Positions 44,920-53,086 of a DNA stretch of 64,000 nt are shown here, in pieces; within the stretch, counting starts at the first letter, position 1; each line of letters begins with the position of its first letter. The position numbers and the translations under genes were made by a program. The notes beneath the pieces are model-generated. The model was given only the letters and a program-made list of their open reading frames with translations, was not told the DNA's origin and ran no database searches. Source of the stretch: an uncultured Massilimicrobiota sp. (GTDB lineage: Bacteria; Bacillota_I; Bacilli_A; Erysipelotrichales; Coprobacillaceae); the NCBI GenBank assembly GCA_944325245.1, contig CALUZM010000003.1, positions 1 to 64,000 on the forward strand. The letters run 5' to 3'.

Positions 44920-45201
44920 CTATTTTTTTCGATAACTCAATAACAAAGGCATCACATTGATAATAAATGAAACAATAACAAAAATCCATAAAATCATGGC
45001 CATTGTTGGAACAACATCCTCTATAGCACTCCAATCACCAGCTAAACTCCATGACGCTATCATTTGATATTGAGTGCATAGTGTTAATGCTGTAAAAAAT
45101 AAAGCTAATATCATAAAAATATGAAAATCTTTTTTAAAATAATAACAATATATATTTATCATTGTAAAAACCACAACGAATAATCCTAAAATAATCCACA
45201 T
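44920..45201 (-). CDS. Small integral membrane protein
   Basis: A 93-residue protein with three predicted membrane helices (about 1-20, 27-48, 66-88) and a basic C-terminus. No family recognised. TAGGAG lies seven bases before the ATG. It sits between the PEPCK-fold gene terminator and the zinc-ribbon gene. Confidence 0.65.
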   Translation of the reverse strand: MWIILGLFVVVFTMINIYCYYFKKDFHIFMILALFFTALTLCTQYQMIASWSLAGDWSAIEDVVPTMAMILWIFVIVSFIINVMPLLLSYRKK

Positions 45202-45221
45202 AATCTTTCTCCTATTGATTG

Positions 45222-45254
45222 AAAAGAATAAGGAAACTCTCCGTTTCCTTATTC
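45222..45254 (-). terminator. Terminator of the PEPCK/HprK-fold gene
   Basis: Perfect 12-bp arms GAATAAGGAAAC / GTTTCCTTATTC with a 5-base loop, then TTTTC on the minus strand; the stem contains the stop codon at 45249. Confidence 0.88.
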
Positions 45255-47003
45255 TTCAACTGGCAATTCTTTTAATTCATCTTCACCTGTTACATATTTT
45301 AAAATTGCAATAGCGGCATCTTTTGGTCCTTGATGCTCATTACCTTTAATACCTAAACGTGTACGCAACTGTCCTACTTTAATACCTTGTTTAAACATTC
45401 TTTTAAAGTAATCCTGTAAAATAGGTTCAGTTTGTTCTCTTCTTTGTACTGGTCCAAAAGGATTTGCAAAATAACTTCCAACAAGACCATATTCTGTTGT
45501 TGTTCCTTTGGCCATACGATTTCCTGCTCTAAAGACTTCAAGTGCTTCCTCAGGTGTATCAAAGAAGCTTAATGCTTCACCATCTTCGTCATAGTTATTA
45601 GCATATAAGAACATATCTACATCATGTTTTGTGACAACATCTTTATAATCAGTAATTGGAATGACAATACGAGCATTCACTTTATCTGGGTTCATGAATA
45701 CAGATCTATCCAACTCTTTAAAGCTATACCCTGCATCCAAGTCATCTAGTCTGACAAAGGCACCAATTTCTGTTCCAGATGTTTTAACTTTACCTTTTTC
45801 TCCTAATGATAAGACACCCATATCATCATAGATTGTTTTTAAATCTGTAATGTATGCGGCACCAATAACCTTGATCTGTTCAATAGTTTCACTCTTACCA
45901 GCTCCACTATCTCCCATAACAACAATATTTTTTGTTTCACCATTGTGAAGTGTCATTTTGACCATTGCTCCATGAACTGGCAATTCACGATGATTAATCT
46001 TTTGTACATTATGCAATGTTAAACACATTTTTTTCATATATCCAAAATAATCAAAGTCATCACTAGCTGACAATAATGCTACAATCATATCATTAGATTC
46101 ATCCTGATAGAAAGCCTGATTCATTTCACCATCTTCATATCCATAAACATAAATTAAATCTGGTTTACGATTACGATACTCAGATTCATCAGCTAAATCA
46201 AACAAGTTACATAAAGTCACACCTTGAGCCATGAACTTGACATTAAAGTAAACAAAGCATAACAAATCTCCAACTTTTGCAGGATAACATAACCATGATT
46301 CAGAATCGAATTTCTTATCTTCAATTGGATTTGTTTTAATTTCTGGAAATACACCATCACGTTTATTACGTTTTGAATACGCAATAAATGGTGGATGAAT
46401 AACAACAGATTCAATAAAAGGAATTTCATCAAGATTGCGGTATTCATATGGCAAAAATGGACGCATATGTGTTACAGCCAATCCCGCATTAACCCCAGCT
46501 GTAATTTGACGTAAAACTTTATCTTTTTTACCAACAGCTGATTGAATAGAGCGATAAACTTCTAAAACAAGTTCTTCAAATTCACTTTGTGCATCAGCAA
46601 ACTGTACATTCTGATATCCAGCTCTTTTTGTTTCATTGAAAACAATTGCATATCTTTGAAGACGTCTCCAGAATAAATAAATATCTTCTACCAAAGCAAT
46701 AAACATATCTCTATCTTTAAAATAAGCTTTGCATTGAGAACGCATTGCACAAACTTCTTCAACAGACATAACTAATAATAATTTAAAGATATCTCTTAAA
46801 TCTTTTAATAAATCAACATCATCTTCTTGGATGCCATGTAAATATTCATAAACTGTTGTATCAGTTCTTTTAATATGTTTAATATACTTTTCTAAAACTT
46901 TTGCGAAAGACTCACTTTCAATTAATTGACAACGACTTTGACAAAATTCTTCAGAAAAATTCAAGATTGCATTACCACGTGTAATATTAAATTTATATGC
47001 CAT
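45249..47003 (-). CDS. Uncharacterised P-loop protein of the PEPCK/HPr-kinase fold
   Basis: A 584-residue protein. The N-terminal 340 residues have no recognised domain. Around residues 360-372 lies GDSGAGKSET, the P-loop form seen in HPr kinase (GxSGxGKSE) and close to that of ATP-PEPCK. C-terminal segments such as ARIVIPI, TTTEYGLVGSYFANPFGP and VGQLRTRLGIKG echo the PEPCK C-terminal core. It is far longer than HPr kinase (about 310) and lacks the usual PEPCK N-terminus, so it is probably a distinct kinase or nucleotide-dependent enzyme. AAAGGA precedes the ATG. Monocistronic by its flanking signals. Confidence 0.65.
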   Translation of the reverse strand: MAYKFNITRGNAILNFSEEFCQSRCQLIESESFAKVLEKYIKHIKRTDTTVYEYLHGIQEDDVDLLKDLRDIFKLLLVMSVEEVCAMRSQCKAYFKDRDMFIALVEDIYLFWRRLQRYAIVFNETKRAGYQNVQFADAQSEFEELVLEVYRSIQSAVGKKDKVLRQITAGVNAGLAVTHMRPFLPYEYRNLDEIPFIESVVIHPPFIAYSKRNKRDGVFPEIKTNPIEDKKFDSESWLCYPAKVGDLLCFVYFNVKFMAQGVTLCNLFDLADESEYRNRKPDLIYVYGYEDGEMNQAFYQDESNDMIVALLSASDDFDYFGYMKKMCLTLHNVQKINHRELPVHGAMVKMTLHNGETKNIVVMGDSGAGKSETIEQIKVIGAAYITDLKTIYDDMGVLSLGEKGKVKTSGTEIGAFVRLDDLDAGYSFKELDRSVFMNPDKVNARIVIPITDYKDVVTKHDVDMFLYANNYDEDGEALSFFDTPEEALEVFRAGNRMAKGTTTEYGLVGSYFANPFGPVQRREQTEPILQDYFKRMFKQGIKVGQLRTRLGIKGNEHQGPKDAAIAILKYVTGEDELKELPVEE

Positions 47004-47054
47004 ATTTTCATCCTTTCTTTCGAGAGATTCACTCCATCTTTCAAATATGACTCA

Positions 47055-47083
47055 ATTCTATCAAAAAAATGCCTTCTTGACTA
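47055..47083 (-). promoter_or_regulatory. Possible promoter of the PEPCK/HprK-fold gene
   Basis: Minus strand TAGTCA, 17 bp, TAGAAT, about 50 bases before the start; both boxes are imperfect. Confidence 0.4.
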
Positions 47084-47098
47084 CAAAAATCATAAAAT

Positions 47099-47593
47099 TT
47101 ATGAAATGATAGCGTTTTTATTTTCAATTTTTATATTTTTTTCGTTTTTTAACAATATTTTTTCTATAAAATAGACAGAAAGATATATATTTTTATGAGA
47201 AATATAAATATGTTCATTGTTTTTTTCAACATTTATACAATCATCATTGTATTTAATCTCATCTCTACCAAAATCAATATAATATGTTGTATCACTTAAC
47301 TGATAGACCATAGTATGTTTTTGATAGTCCACATAAACTTGAGCATCTTCATCCTCAATCACAACCCAATTATATAAATCATTTAGAGACAAATAGACTT
47401 TTTCCCCTACTTCAAATCCTTTCAAATCAAAAGTATAAATCTTCTGATCTTTTTGATAACTTCCTATATAGGTATCAATTGTCCCATCATACTCATAATA
47501 ATGACACCGATTCAAAAACAAATAACTCACAATTCCTATCAACAAACAACCTATCATTACAACCAAAACTACACGTTTATATCTGAGTTTCAT
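47099..47593 (-). CDS. Membrane-anchored extracytoplasmic protein, unknown
   Basis: A 164-residue protein with one N-terminal membrane helix (about 5-27) and a soluble, Tyr/Asp-rich extracytoplasmic part. Its alternating beta pattern (VYLSLNDLYNWVV, YYIDFGRDEI) vaguely resembles copper-amine-oxidase-type N-terminal domains, but this is not firm. The start at 47593 follows GGGAGG by six bases; it lies behind a terminator overlapping the lepB stop, so it may be read at reduced level from lepB. Confidence 0.65.
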   Translation of the reverse strand: MKLRYKRVVLVVMIGCLLIGIVSYLFLNRCHYYEYDGTIDTYIGSYQKDQKIYTFDLKGFEVGEKVYLSLNDLYNWVVIEDEDAQVYVDYQKHTMVYQLSDTTYYIDFGRDEIKYNDDCINVEKNNEHIYISHKNIYLSVYFIEKILLKNEKNIKIENKNAIIS

Positions 47594-47610
47594 GATAATC
47601 CTCCCAAAAT

Positions 47611-47634
47611 AAAAAGGTCTTATCAAAAGACCTT
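47611..47634 (-). terminator. Intercistronic terminator after lepB
   Basis: Perfect 8-bp stem AAGGTCTT / AAGACCTT with a 5-base loop holding the lepB stop codon, followed by TTTTTATTTT on the minus strand and then directly the next ribosome site. Confidence 0.75.
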
Positions 47635-48123
47635 AAAAAAGACACGACCAACAACCTGATCATCAAAATCAATATATCCAATTTCTCTAGAATCAACACT
47701 ATGATTACGATTATCACCCATCACAAAAATCTTGCCTTCAGGAATATCATACGAAAAATCTTCATTCCCTTGCATTGTTTCATTAATATAATCCTCATTC
47801 AGCAATTCTCCATTGCGATAAAGTTGATTATCTTTCATTTCCAGATGATCACCTGGCAAACCAACCACTCTCTTAATAATCTGATCTTCCCCTTCTGCCA
47901 CATGATACTTTACCACAACAATATCATTATATGAGGGTTCTCCTCTTTTATAAAAGAATTTATCAACCAGAATAATATTTCCATTATGATAAGTAGGTTC
48001 CATAGATGACCCAACAACTCTAGATATTTGAACAAAATACAAAACACCAAGCGTTAAAGCAACTGTAATAATAATGACTTTTATATATTCTAATAAAGAT
48101 TTCTTAAAATCGTTTTTTTCCAT
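47623..48123 (-). CDS. lepB: Signal peptidase I
   Basis: The 166-residue membrane peptidase has one N-terminal helix (about 14-33), the catalytic Ser40 in VVGSSMEPTYH, the general-base Lys84 in IIKRVVGLPGD and the box MGDNRNHSVDSREIG. It removes signal peptides of exported proteins on the outer face of the membrane. It follows sigF, with a promoter inside the sigF 3' end. Confidence 0.95.
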   Translation of the reverse strand: MEKNDFKKSLLEYIKVIIITVALTLGVLYFVQISRVVGSSMEPTYHNGNIILVDKFFYKRGEPSYNDIVVVKYHVAEGEDQIIKRVVGLPGDHLEMKDNQLYRNGELLNEDYINETMQGNEDFSYDIPEGKIFVMGDNRNHSVDSREIGYIDFDDQVVGRVFFKVF

Positions 48124-48142
48124 TTTTTATCGCCTCTGGTGT

Positions 48143-48171
48143 ATTATAGCATACTATTTTCCATCTTTTAA
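48143..48171 (-). promoter_or_regulatory. Promoter of lepB
   Basis: Minus strand TTAAAA, 17 bp, TATAAT; the -35 box lies within the last codons of sigF and the -10 box about 20 bases before the lepB start. Confidence 0.55.
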
Positions 48172-48879
48172 GCGCGATCTTAATTTTGTGACAATTTTCT
48201 TTTCCAAACGAGAAACCTGAACCTGTGAAATCCCTAAACGCTTCGCAATCGTTTCCTGATTATAATCTAGCTGATAGCGCATATAAATAATCATCTTTTC
48301 CTTATCATCCAGTTTCTCCATTTCCATTTCTAAAGCAATTTTTTCAAACCACATCGTATCACTCTTATCAATTAAACGATCTTCAACACTAATTGTTGAA
48401 CCATCTTTTTCATAAATAGGTTCATTTAATGATGTTGGATAATAAGATGAATCAATAGCCTCTACAACATCCTGTGGTTCAACACCTAAATATGCAGCGA
48501 CTTCTTCAATAGTTGGTTCCTTATTATTTTGATTTTGTAAGATTTCTTTCGCTTTTGTGACCTTGATATTTAATTCTTTTAAAGAACGTGAAACCTTAAT
48601 TGTCCCATCATCACGAAAATAACGTTTAATTTCTCCCATAATAATAGGAACAGCATAAGTAGAAAATTGCACATGATAAGATGTATCAAAATGATTAATA
48701 GCCTTCATCAACCCAATACACCCAATTTGAAACAAGTCTTCTTTATCATAATAACTATTCTTAAATCGATGGACAATTGACCATACCAAACCTAAATTAT
48801 CTTTCACAACCTCTTCTTTAGCCTGTTCATCCCCTAAACGTACTTTTTCTAAGAGGTCCAATGTTTTAGACTGTGTCAT
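48154..48879 (-). CDS. sigF: Sporulation sigma factor F
   Basis: The 241-residue sigma-70-family factor has region 2 (DLFQIGCIGLMKAINHFD, FSTYAVPIIMGEIKRYFRDD) and region 4 (DYNQETIAKRLGISQVQVSRLEKKI). Position after spoIIAA and spoIIAB identifies it as sigma-F, the first forespore-specific factor, over the related sigma-G. SpoIIAB holds it inactive until SpoIIAA releases it. It overlaps spoIIAB by 14 bases. Confidence 0.95.
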   Translation of the reverse strand: MTQSKTLDLLEKVRLGDEQAKEEVVKDNLGLVWSIVHRFKNSYYDKEDLFQIGCIGLMKAINHFDTSYHVQFSTYAVPIIMGEIKRYFRDDGTIKVSRSLKELNIKVTKAKEILQNQNNKEPTIEEVAAYLGVEPQDVVEAIDSSYYPTSLNEPIYEKDGSTISVEDRLIDKSDTMWFEKIALEMEMEKLDDKEKMIIYMRYQLDYNQETIAKRLGISQVQVSRLEKKIVTKLRSRLKDGK

Positions 48880-49297
48880 GATTTTTTAAGCTTTTTGTGA
48901 TAATCAGTTTTGTTCCTATATTGATAACACTCTCAATTTCTAAACGATCTGCCAGTGTTTCGATGATTGTTAATCCCATGCCTGCATGTTCCAGATCTTT
49001 TGCAGTTGTGTAAAAAGGTGCTTTGACCTCCTCTAAATTTTCTATGCCCTTACCATAATCCTGAACTGTCAACTGAACAGCGCGCCCATCTATTTTCATC
49101 TTAATAACCACAAAACATTCAGAATTTTGGTTATAACCATGAATAATAGCATTGCTGACAGCTTCTGAAACAATTGTTTTGAATTCTATAACTTCATCAA
49201 TTGTTGGATTTAAAGGTGTTAAAAAGGCCGCTACTGTTGTTCTTGCAAAATTTTCATTGTCTAATATTGCACTAAAGCTCACTTCCATCTGATTCAT
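48866..49297 (-). CDS. spoIIAB: Anti-sigma-F factor and SpoIIAA kinase
   Basis: The 143-residue GHKL-type Ser kinase has N box EAVSNAIIHGY, G1 DYGKGIENL and G2 HAGMGLTIIE. It binds and inhibits sigma-F and phosphorylates SpoIIAA. Its ATG overlaps the spoIIAA stop by four bases. Confidence 0.96.
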   Translation of the reverse strand: MNQMEVSFSAILDNENFARTTVAAFLTPLNPTIDEVIEFKTIVSEAVSNAIIHGYNQNSECFVVIKMKIDGRAVQLTVQDYGKGIENLEEVKAPFYTTAKDLEHAGMGLTIIETLADRLEIESVINIGTKLIITKSLKNHDTV

Positions 49298-49635
49298 AGC
49301 GTTCCCTCCTTTAAACTTTCTATGGATTCATAATAAGGCATAATTTGAAATAACCCCGTTAATTCAAAAAGACGATATGCCACTTGATTTAAACCCGTTA
49401 AAATAAGCGTACGATGTTCAAATTTCAATTGATTATAACGCCCTAATACCAGTCCTATACCAGAACTATCTATAAAAGATGTATTTTGAAAATCAAAAAC
49501 AAGATCTTCCTGTGTTTCATCTATCAAATCACTCAATTGTCCACGATAAACAGGTGCCATAACACTATCAATTTCACCATAAAAATGGACAATAATCAGG
49601 TGATGACTTTTTTCAATTTCTATATGATTTTCCAT
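49294..49635 (-). CDS. spoIIAA: Anti-anti-sigma factor
   Basis: The 113-residue STAS protein carries the phosphorylatable serine in FIDSSGIGLVLGRY (Ser58 by analogy). Unphosphorylated SpoIIAA frees sigma-F from SpoIIAB in the forespore. AGGAGG precedes the ATG. It is the first gene of the operon after a terminator-bearing gap that contains Spo0A-box-like sites. Confidence 0.95.
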   Translation of the reverse strand: MENHIEIEKSHHLIIVHFYGEIDSVMAPVYRGQLSDLIDETQEDLVFDFQNTSFIDSSGIGLVLGRYNQLKFEHRTLILTGLNQVAYRLFELTGLFQIMPYYESIESLKEGTL

Positions 49636-49689
49636 TTCTATTCCTCCTTCCTAAGTATCATATACCAATTCAAAATGAAAAAAAATCGT

Positions 49690-49718
49690 TTCGCCAAAAG
49701 TAGAATTGATTCAACAAA
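49690..49718 (-). promoter_or_regulatory. Two Spo0A-box-like sites upstream of spoIIAA
   Basis: On the minus strand TTTGTTGAA (49710-49718) and TTTGGCGAA (49690-49698) each match 8 of 9 bases of the 0A box TTTGTCGAA and are exactly 20 bp apart, two helical turns. In Bacillus the spoIIA operon is activated by phosphorylated Spo0A with sigma-H. A sigma-H promoter was sought downstream but only a GAAT element (49668-49671) fits. Confidence 0.65.
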
Positions 49719-49733
49719 ACTAGAACATTTATG

Positions 49734-49765
49734 CAAAATAAAAATCCATCACAAGATAGATTTTT
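49734..49765 (-). terminator. Terminator of dacF
   Basis: Stem AAAAATCTATC / GATGGATTTTT with a 4-base loop and one G-U pair, followed by ATTTT on the minus strand; overlaps the dacF stop codon. In Bacillus dacF is partly co-transcribed with spoIIA; this hairpin would limit that. Confidence 0.75.
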
Positions 49766-50909
49766 AAACCAGAATTTTCAATTGATTTACCACTTTTTCA
49801 ACAAATGACAAAGCCTCAACATCTTGATTGACAATGATTTCAAAAGATGCAATATTTTCATCTTGACGCATTAAAAGCAAATGACCAATTGTTTCACCTT
49901 TTTTTAATGGTGGAACCAAATTTGTATAGTTCATCTGATACGTCACTTCAGTAGAATCACTTTTATCTTGAACATATTGAATATCTTCCTTAGCAATGGC
50001 TTCTATTTGTCGAACTTTCGCATTATCAATACTTACTTTTTCTATTACATCACCTTTTTGAAACAAAGTGACATTTTCATATAAAGAAAATCCATAATCC
50101 AACAATTGAGAAACTTCCTGATTTCTTATTTTAGGATCACTTTCCTTTAAGACAATACCAATTAATCTGAGTCCACTTCTTTTGGCTGTTGTGACAATAC
50201 AATAACCGGCTTCTTTGGTATAGCCTGTCTTGAGTCCATCTGCTCCCTCATATGATTTTAAAAGCTTGTTGGTATTAACCAGCCAGAATTTATGTGCTGT
50301 ATCTTCACGGATATAACTATCATAGAGTGATGTTGTCTGAAACAAACGTTCTCCTCCTATTTCAATTAAGTAAGCTGCCATGATGCCTAAATCAATTGCA
50401 CAAGTATAATGATTATCATCATGTAATCCTGTTGGATTTGCAAAATGTGTATTGACAAGATTAAGCTCTTTGGCTTTTTCATTCATCATTTTTACAAAAT
50501 TATCATTCGTTCCAGCAATACGTTCCCCAATCATAACACAGGCATCATTTGCTGAAGCAATGCTGATGGCTTTAAACAAATCTGTCACATTCATCTTTTC
50601 ACCCTCTTCAAGATAAATCTGACTCCCTCCCATACTGGCAGCATAAGCACTACAACTCAATTCTTCATCCCATTTCAGCGTTCCTTTATTAATCGCTTCA
50701 AACATCAAAATCATCGTCATAATCTTTGTGGTAGAAGCTGGAAAAAGTTTTTCTTTTTCATTATTGGCATAAAGAACCTGCCTAGATGAAGCTTCCATCA
50801 ATAATGATGATGCTGCATTGGGTGTCAATTTCAAATCTTCTGCATGCACAGGGACAATCTGCATACATAATATGAATACACATAAACAAATCAAGTATTT
50901 TTTTATCAT
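49764..50909 (-). CDS. dacF: D-alanyl-D-alanine carboxypeptidase (DacF-like)
   Basis: The 381-residue penicillin-binding protein has a signal peptide (cleavage near VHA/ED), SxxK motif STTK (59-62), SAN and KTG (LKTGYTKEAGYC), and a C-terminal beta domain. It trims peptidoglycan stem peptides. The order dacF-spoIIAA-spoIIAB-sigF equals that of Bacillus, supporting the DacF name and a forespore role over the vegetative DacA. No terminal amphipathic anchor is obvious beyond FVEKVVNQLKILV. Confidence 0.92.
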   Translation of the reverse strand: MIKKYLICLCVFILCMQIVPVHAEDLKLTPNAASSLLMEASSRQVLYANNEKEKLFPASTTKIMTMILMFEAINKGTLKWDEELSCSAYAASMGGSQIYLEEGEKMNVTDLFKAISIASANDACVMIGERIAGTNDNFVKMMNEKAKELNLVNTHFANPTGLHDDNHYTCAIDLGIMAAYLIEIGGERLFQTTSLYDSYIREDTAHKFWLVNTNKLLKSYEGADGLKTGYTKEAGYCIVTTAKRSGLRLIGIVLKESDPKIRNQEVSQLLDYGFSLYENVTLFQKGDVIEKVSIDNAKVRQIEAIAKEDIQYVQDKSDSTEVTYQMNYTNLVPPLKKGETIGHLLLMRQDENIASFEIIVNQDVEALSFVEKVVNQLKILV

Positions 50910-51008
50910 GAAAACACCTCAATTTATTATATGAAAAAAAGAGAAAATCAGTCCTTTTTTAAAAAGATTGCTTATCCCTATTTAATAAAAATACATTCAC
51001 TTTTTGAT

Positions 51009-51040
51009 GAAAGATGCAAGATTAACACCTTGCATCTTTC
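51009..51040 (-). terminator. Strong hairpin after the DUF1848 gene
   Basis: Perfect 12-bp arms (GAAAGATGCAAG / CTTGCATCTTTC) with an 8-base loop, four bases past the stop at 51044. A clear T run is missing on the minus strand, so termination may be partial or the hairpin may protect the 3' end. Confidence 0.55.
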
Positions 51041-51043
51041 TAT

Positions 51044-51973
51044 TTATAAGTCCAATGATAATTGTCTTTGCTTGTAACTTTTTTGTTTTGCCTGTTTAAT
51101 TATATCATCTTTATGAACATGTCCAATTAATAAAGGAGAGCGTGGATCATGTCGTTTATAGTTTTCTATCACCTTTTGTTTATTTTCATTCGCATAACAA
51201 TATAAACAACCATGTGGGCACGTATTATATTCTCCAATATCACGACTTGGATAACAATGACAATGTTGTCTTAAGGGTTGATTGGAAACAGAAATAAAAT
51301 CATAACCTGTTATATTTTTTAGAATTGCTTCGTTTATGCAGCTTTGTGAAGATACACCTAAATATGAAAAATCATAAGGTTCTGCACACATTTGGATTTG
51401 AAATTGATATTTCCTGGCAATCTTTACAAAAGCTTCAACAAGGGCCTGTTGTTTCAAATAAGAAACTTCCTGAATTCCAGGAAAGTTTCTTTTTGTTTTT
51501 TGGTAAAGATCAATAAAACTGATAACACAAAGATGTGTATATCCTTGAAGTTTTGAGAGAATATCTTCAAAATAGAACAAATGTTTTTCAAATGTATATT
51601 CCTGATTGATAAAGATAGGATCATAACGAATACCTACTGATTGTGGTCCAAGCTGTAATGAAAGCTTTTGAATATCAGAAATCACATCCTGATAATGAGG
51701 AACATAGGGTTCAATCTGTTTTCCATAGGGTGTAATGGTAACATAGAAAAAAGAAGGATAAGGTTTGAGTTCATCTAAACGTGATAATATAGGATGTGGA
51801 TTTTTTGTACAGAAGACAAAACAATCTACAACATCTTCATTGATCAAATATTTAGTAATCTGTGTAGGATAATAAGGATTTCTGACATAGACATACCCTT
51901 CTTTTAAACGATGAAAAAACCAGTCACTGTAAAAAGCAACAATATCGCTGCGACCACTAATATTAAAAATCAT
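51044..51973 (-). CDS. DUF1848 family protein
   Basis: The 309-residue protein matches DUF1848: N-terminal ISGRSDIVAFYSDWFFHRLKEG, VDCFVFCTKNP, and a C-terminal cysteine motif CPHGCLYCYAN, similar to radical-SAM or Fe-S binding proteins. The biochemical role is unknown. It follows the AIM24-like gene by three bases, and an upstream ribosome site overlaps that gene's end. Confidence 0.85.
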   Translation of the reverse strand: MIFNISGRSDIVAFYSDWFFHRLKEGYVYVRNPYYPTQITKYLINEDVVDCFVFCTKNPHPILSRLDELKPYPSFFYVTITPYGKQIEPYVPHYQDVISDIQKLSLQLGPQSVGIRYDPIFINQEYTFEKHLFYFEDILSKLQGYTHLCVISFIDLYQKTKRNFPGIQEVSYLKQQALVEAFVKIARKYQFQIQMCAEPYDFSYLGVSSQSCINEAILKNITGYDFISVSNQPLRQHCHCYPSRDIGEYNTCPHGCLYCYANENKQKVIENYKRHDPRSPLLIGHVHKDDIIKQAKQKSYKQRQLSLDL

Positions 51974-51976
51974 AAT

Positions 51977-52651
51977 TTATTTTCCTGTTGGAATAAAAGG
52001 AATAATACTTTGAGCAATTGTTGAAATCGGCATCGTTTGTAAAACAACACGACCTGGTCCTGTAATGACTGTATGAAATAAACCTTCGCCACCTAATAAT
52101 TTATTCTTCATACCCGGTACAGTTTGTGTTGTCAATTGACAAGTTGCATCCATTAAAGCCAGATTACCAGAATCAACAATGAGCTTTTGCCCGGCTTCTA
52201 GCTGATATTCTACAGTTGCGCCATCAATTTCAATAAAGGCAACACCATGTCCAGATAAACGACTCATCACAAAACCTTCACCACCAAAAAGTCCTGTTGA
52301 TACTTTCTTATTAAAGAAAACACTTCTTTCTACTGTTTCTTCACAGGCTAAAACAGATGATTTTTGAACAACAATTTCCTTACCAGGTGCTATATCATAT
52401 TTTTTGATTTCACCAGGAAATGAAGAACCAAAAGCAATTTTACCAGCTTCTTTTGCCTGATAGACATTTAAAAACATTGTTTCTCCTGAAAACATTCTTC
52501 CAAAGGCTTTACCAATACCACCACTTGTTGTTTCCATCGTCATACATGGATCCATCCAAGCCATTGCGCCACTATCACTCACCATTTTTTCACCTTTCTC
52601 CAATTCACAAATGACAACTGGAAAAGGTGTTCCTTGAATTTCATACCTCAT
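51977..52651 (-). CDS. AIM24/TIGR00266-like protein
   Basis: A 224-residue protein with repeated beta segments and glycine-rich motifs (SGGIGKAFGRMFSGE, LFGGEGFVMSRLSG, LLGGEGLFHTVITGPG), as in the AIM24 family. Function in bacteria is unknown; the fold is a tryptophan-RNA-binding-attenuator-like beta roll. The start at 52651 follows GTGAGGG; the in-frame GTG at 52666 is part of the ribosome site. It begins one base past the mgsA stop. Confidence 0.85.
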   Translation of the reverse strand: MRYEIQGTPFPVVICELEKGEKMVSDSGAMAWMDPCMTMETTSGGIGKAFGRMFSGETMFLNVYQAKEAGKIAFGSSFPGEIKKYDIAPGKEIVVQKSSVLACEETVERSVFFNKKVSTGLFGGEGFVMSRLSGHGVAFIEIDGATVEYQLEAGQKLIVDSGNLALMDATCQLTTQTVPGMKNKLLGGEGLFHTVITGPGRVVLQTMPISTIAQSIIPFIPTGK

Positions 52652-52652
52652 T

Positions 52653-53027
52653 TTATTTTCCCTCACTTTCTAAAGTTTTAATAATCAGCTCTGCTGTTTT
52701 TTGGTGTGATGCTAGAGGAACTTGATGGACATCACAAACACGCATCAAAGCATTAATATCAGGCTCATGGGGTTGAGCTGTCAGAGGATCTCTAAAGAAA
52801 ATCACAAAATCCATTTTTCCTTCACCCACATAACCACCAATCTGCTGATCTCCACCATAAGGTCCAGATAAACAACGATGAATCTTCAAATCCGTATTTT
52901 CCATAATTTTCAATCCTGTTGTCCCTGTCGCAAATAATGTATGTTGCTTAAAAAAAGATTCATGTTTTTTGACAAATTCAATCATTTCCTGTTTTTTAGA
53001 ATCATGTGCTATTAATGCTATATTCAT
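52653..53027 (-). CDS. mgsA: Methylglyoxal synthase
   Basis: The 124-residue enzyme converts dihydroxyacetone phosphate to methylglyoxal, an overflow branch of glycolysis that frees phosphate. Motifs [14 protein letters not shown] and [13 protein letters not shown] are intact, as is [11 protein letters not shown] with the catalytic Asp. The start at 53027 follows GAGGTGG; the in-frame GTG is within that site. Confidence 0.95.
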   Translation of the reverse strand: MNIALIAHDSKKQEMIEFVKKHESFFKQHTLFATGTTGLKIMENTDLKIHRCLSGPYGGDQQIGGYVGEGKMDFVIFFRDPLTAQPHEPDINALMRVCDVHQVPLASHQKTAELIIKTLESEGK

Positions 53028-53047
53028 ATAAACCACCTCTTATTTTT

Positions 53048-53086
53048 ATTATACATGAAAAAAAGCTCTCATCAAAATGAAAGCTT
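53048..53086 (-). terminator. Terminator of the RpiR-HAD unit merged with the mgsA promoter
   Basis: Ten-bp stem AAGCTTTCAT / ATGAGAGCTT (one G-U pair), 4-base loop, TTTTTTT on the minus strand; the stem includes the HAD stop. TATAAT for mgsA (53048-53053) lies just past the T run, with TTGATG in the hairpin loop as possible -35 box 16 bp away. Confidence 0.8.

Noticed and set aside
49660-49690. A sigma-H promoter for the spoIIA operon
   Set aside because: GAAT is present but no -35 element fits at the right spacing, so only the Spo0A boxes are reported.
51009-51040. A rho-independent terminator of standard form
   Set aside because: The stem is strong but lacks a T run, so it is listed with reduced confidence rather than as a full terminator.
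52652-52666. GTG start codons just upstream of several genes (for example AIM24-like, mgsA, pdp, DUF89)
   Set aside because: In each case the GTG belongs to a GAGGTG or GTGAGG ribosome site; the following ATG is correctly spaced.
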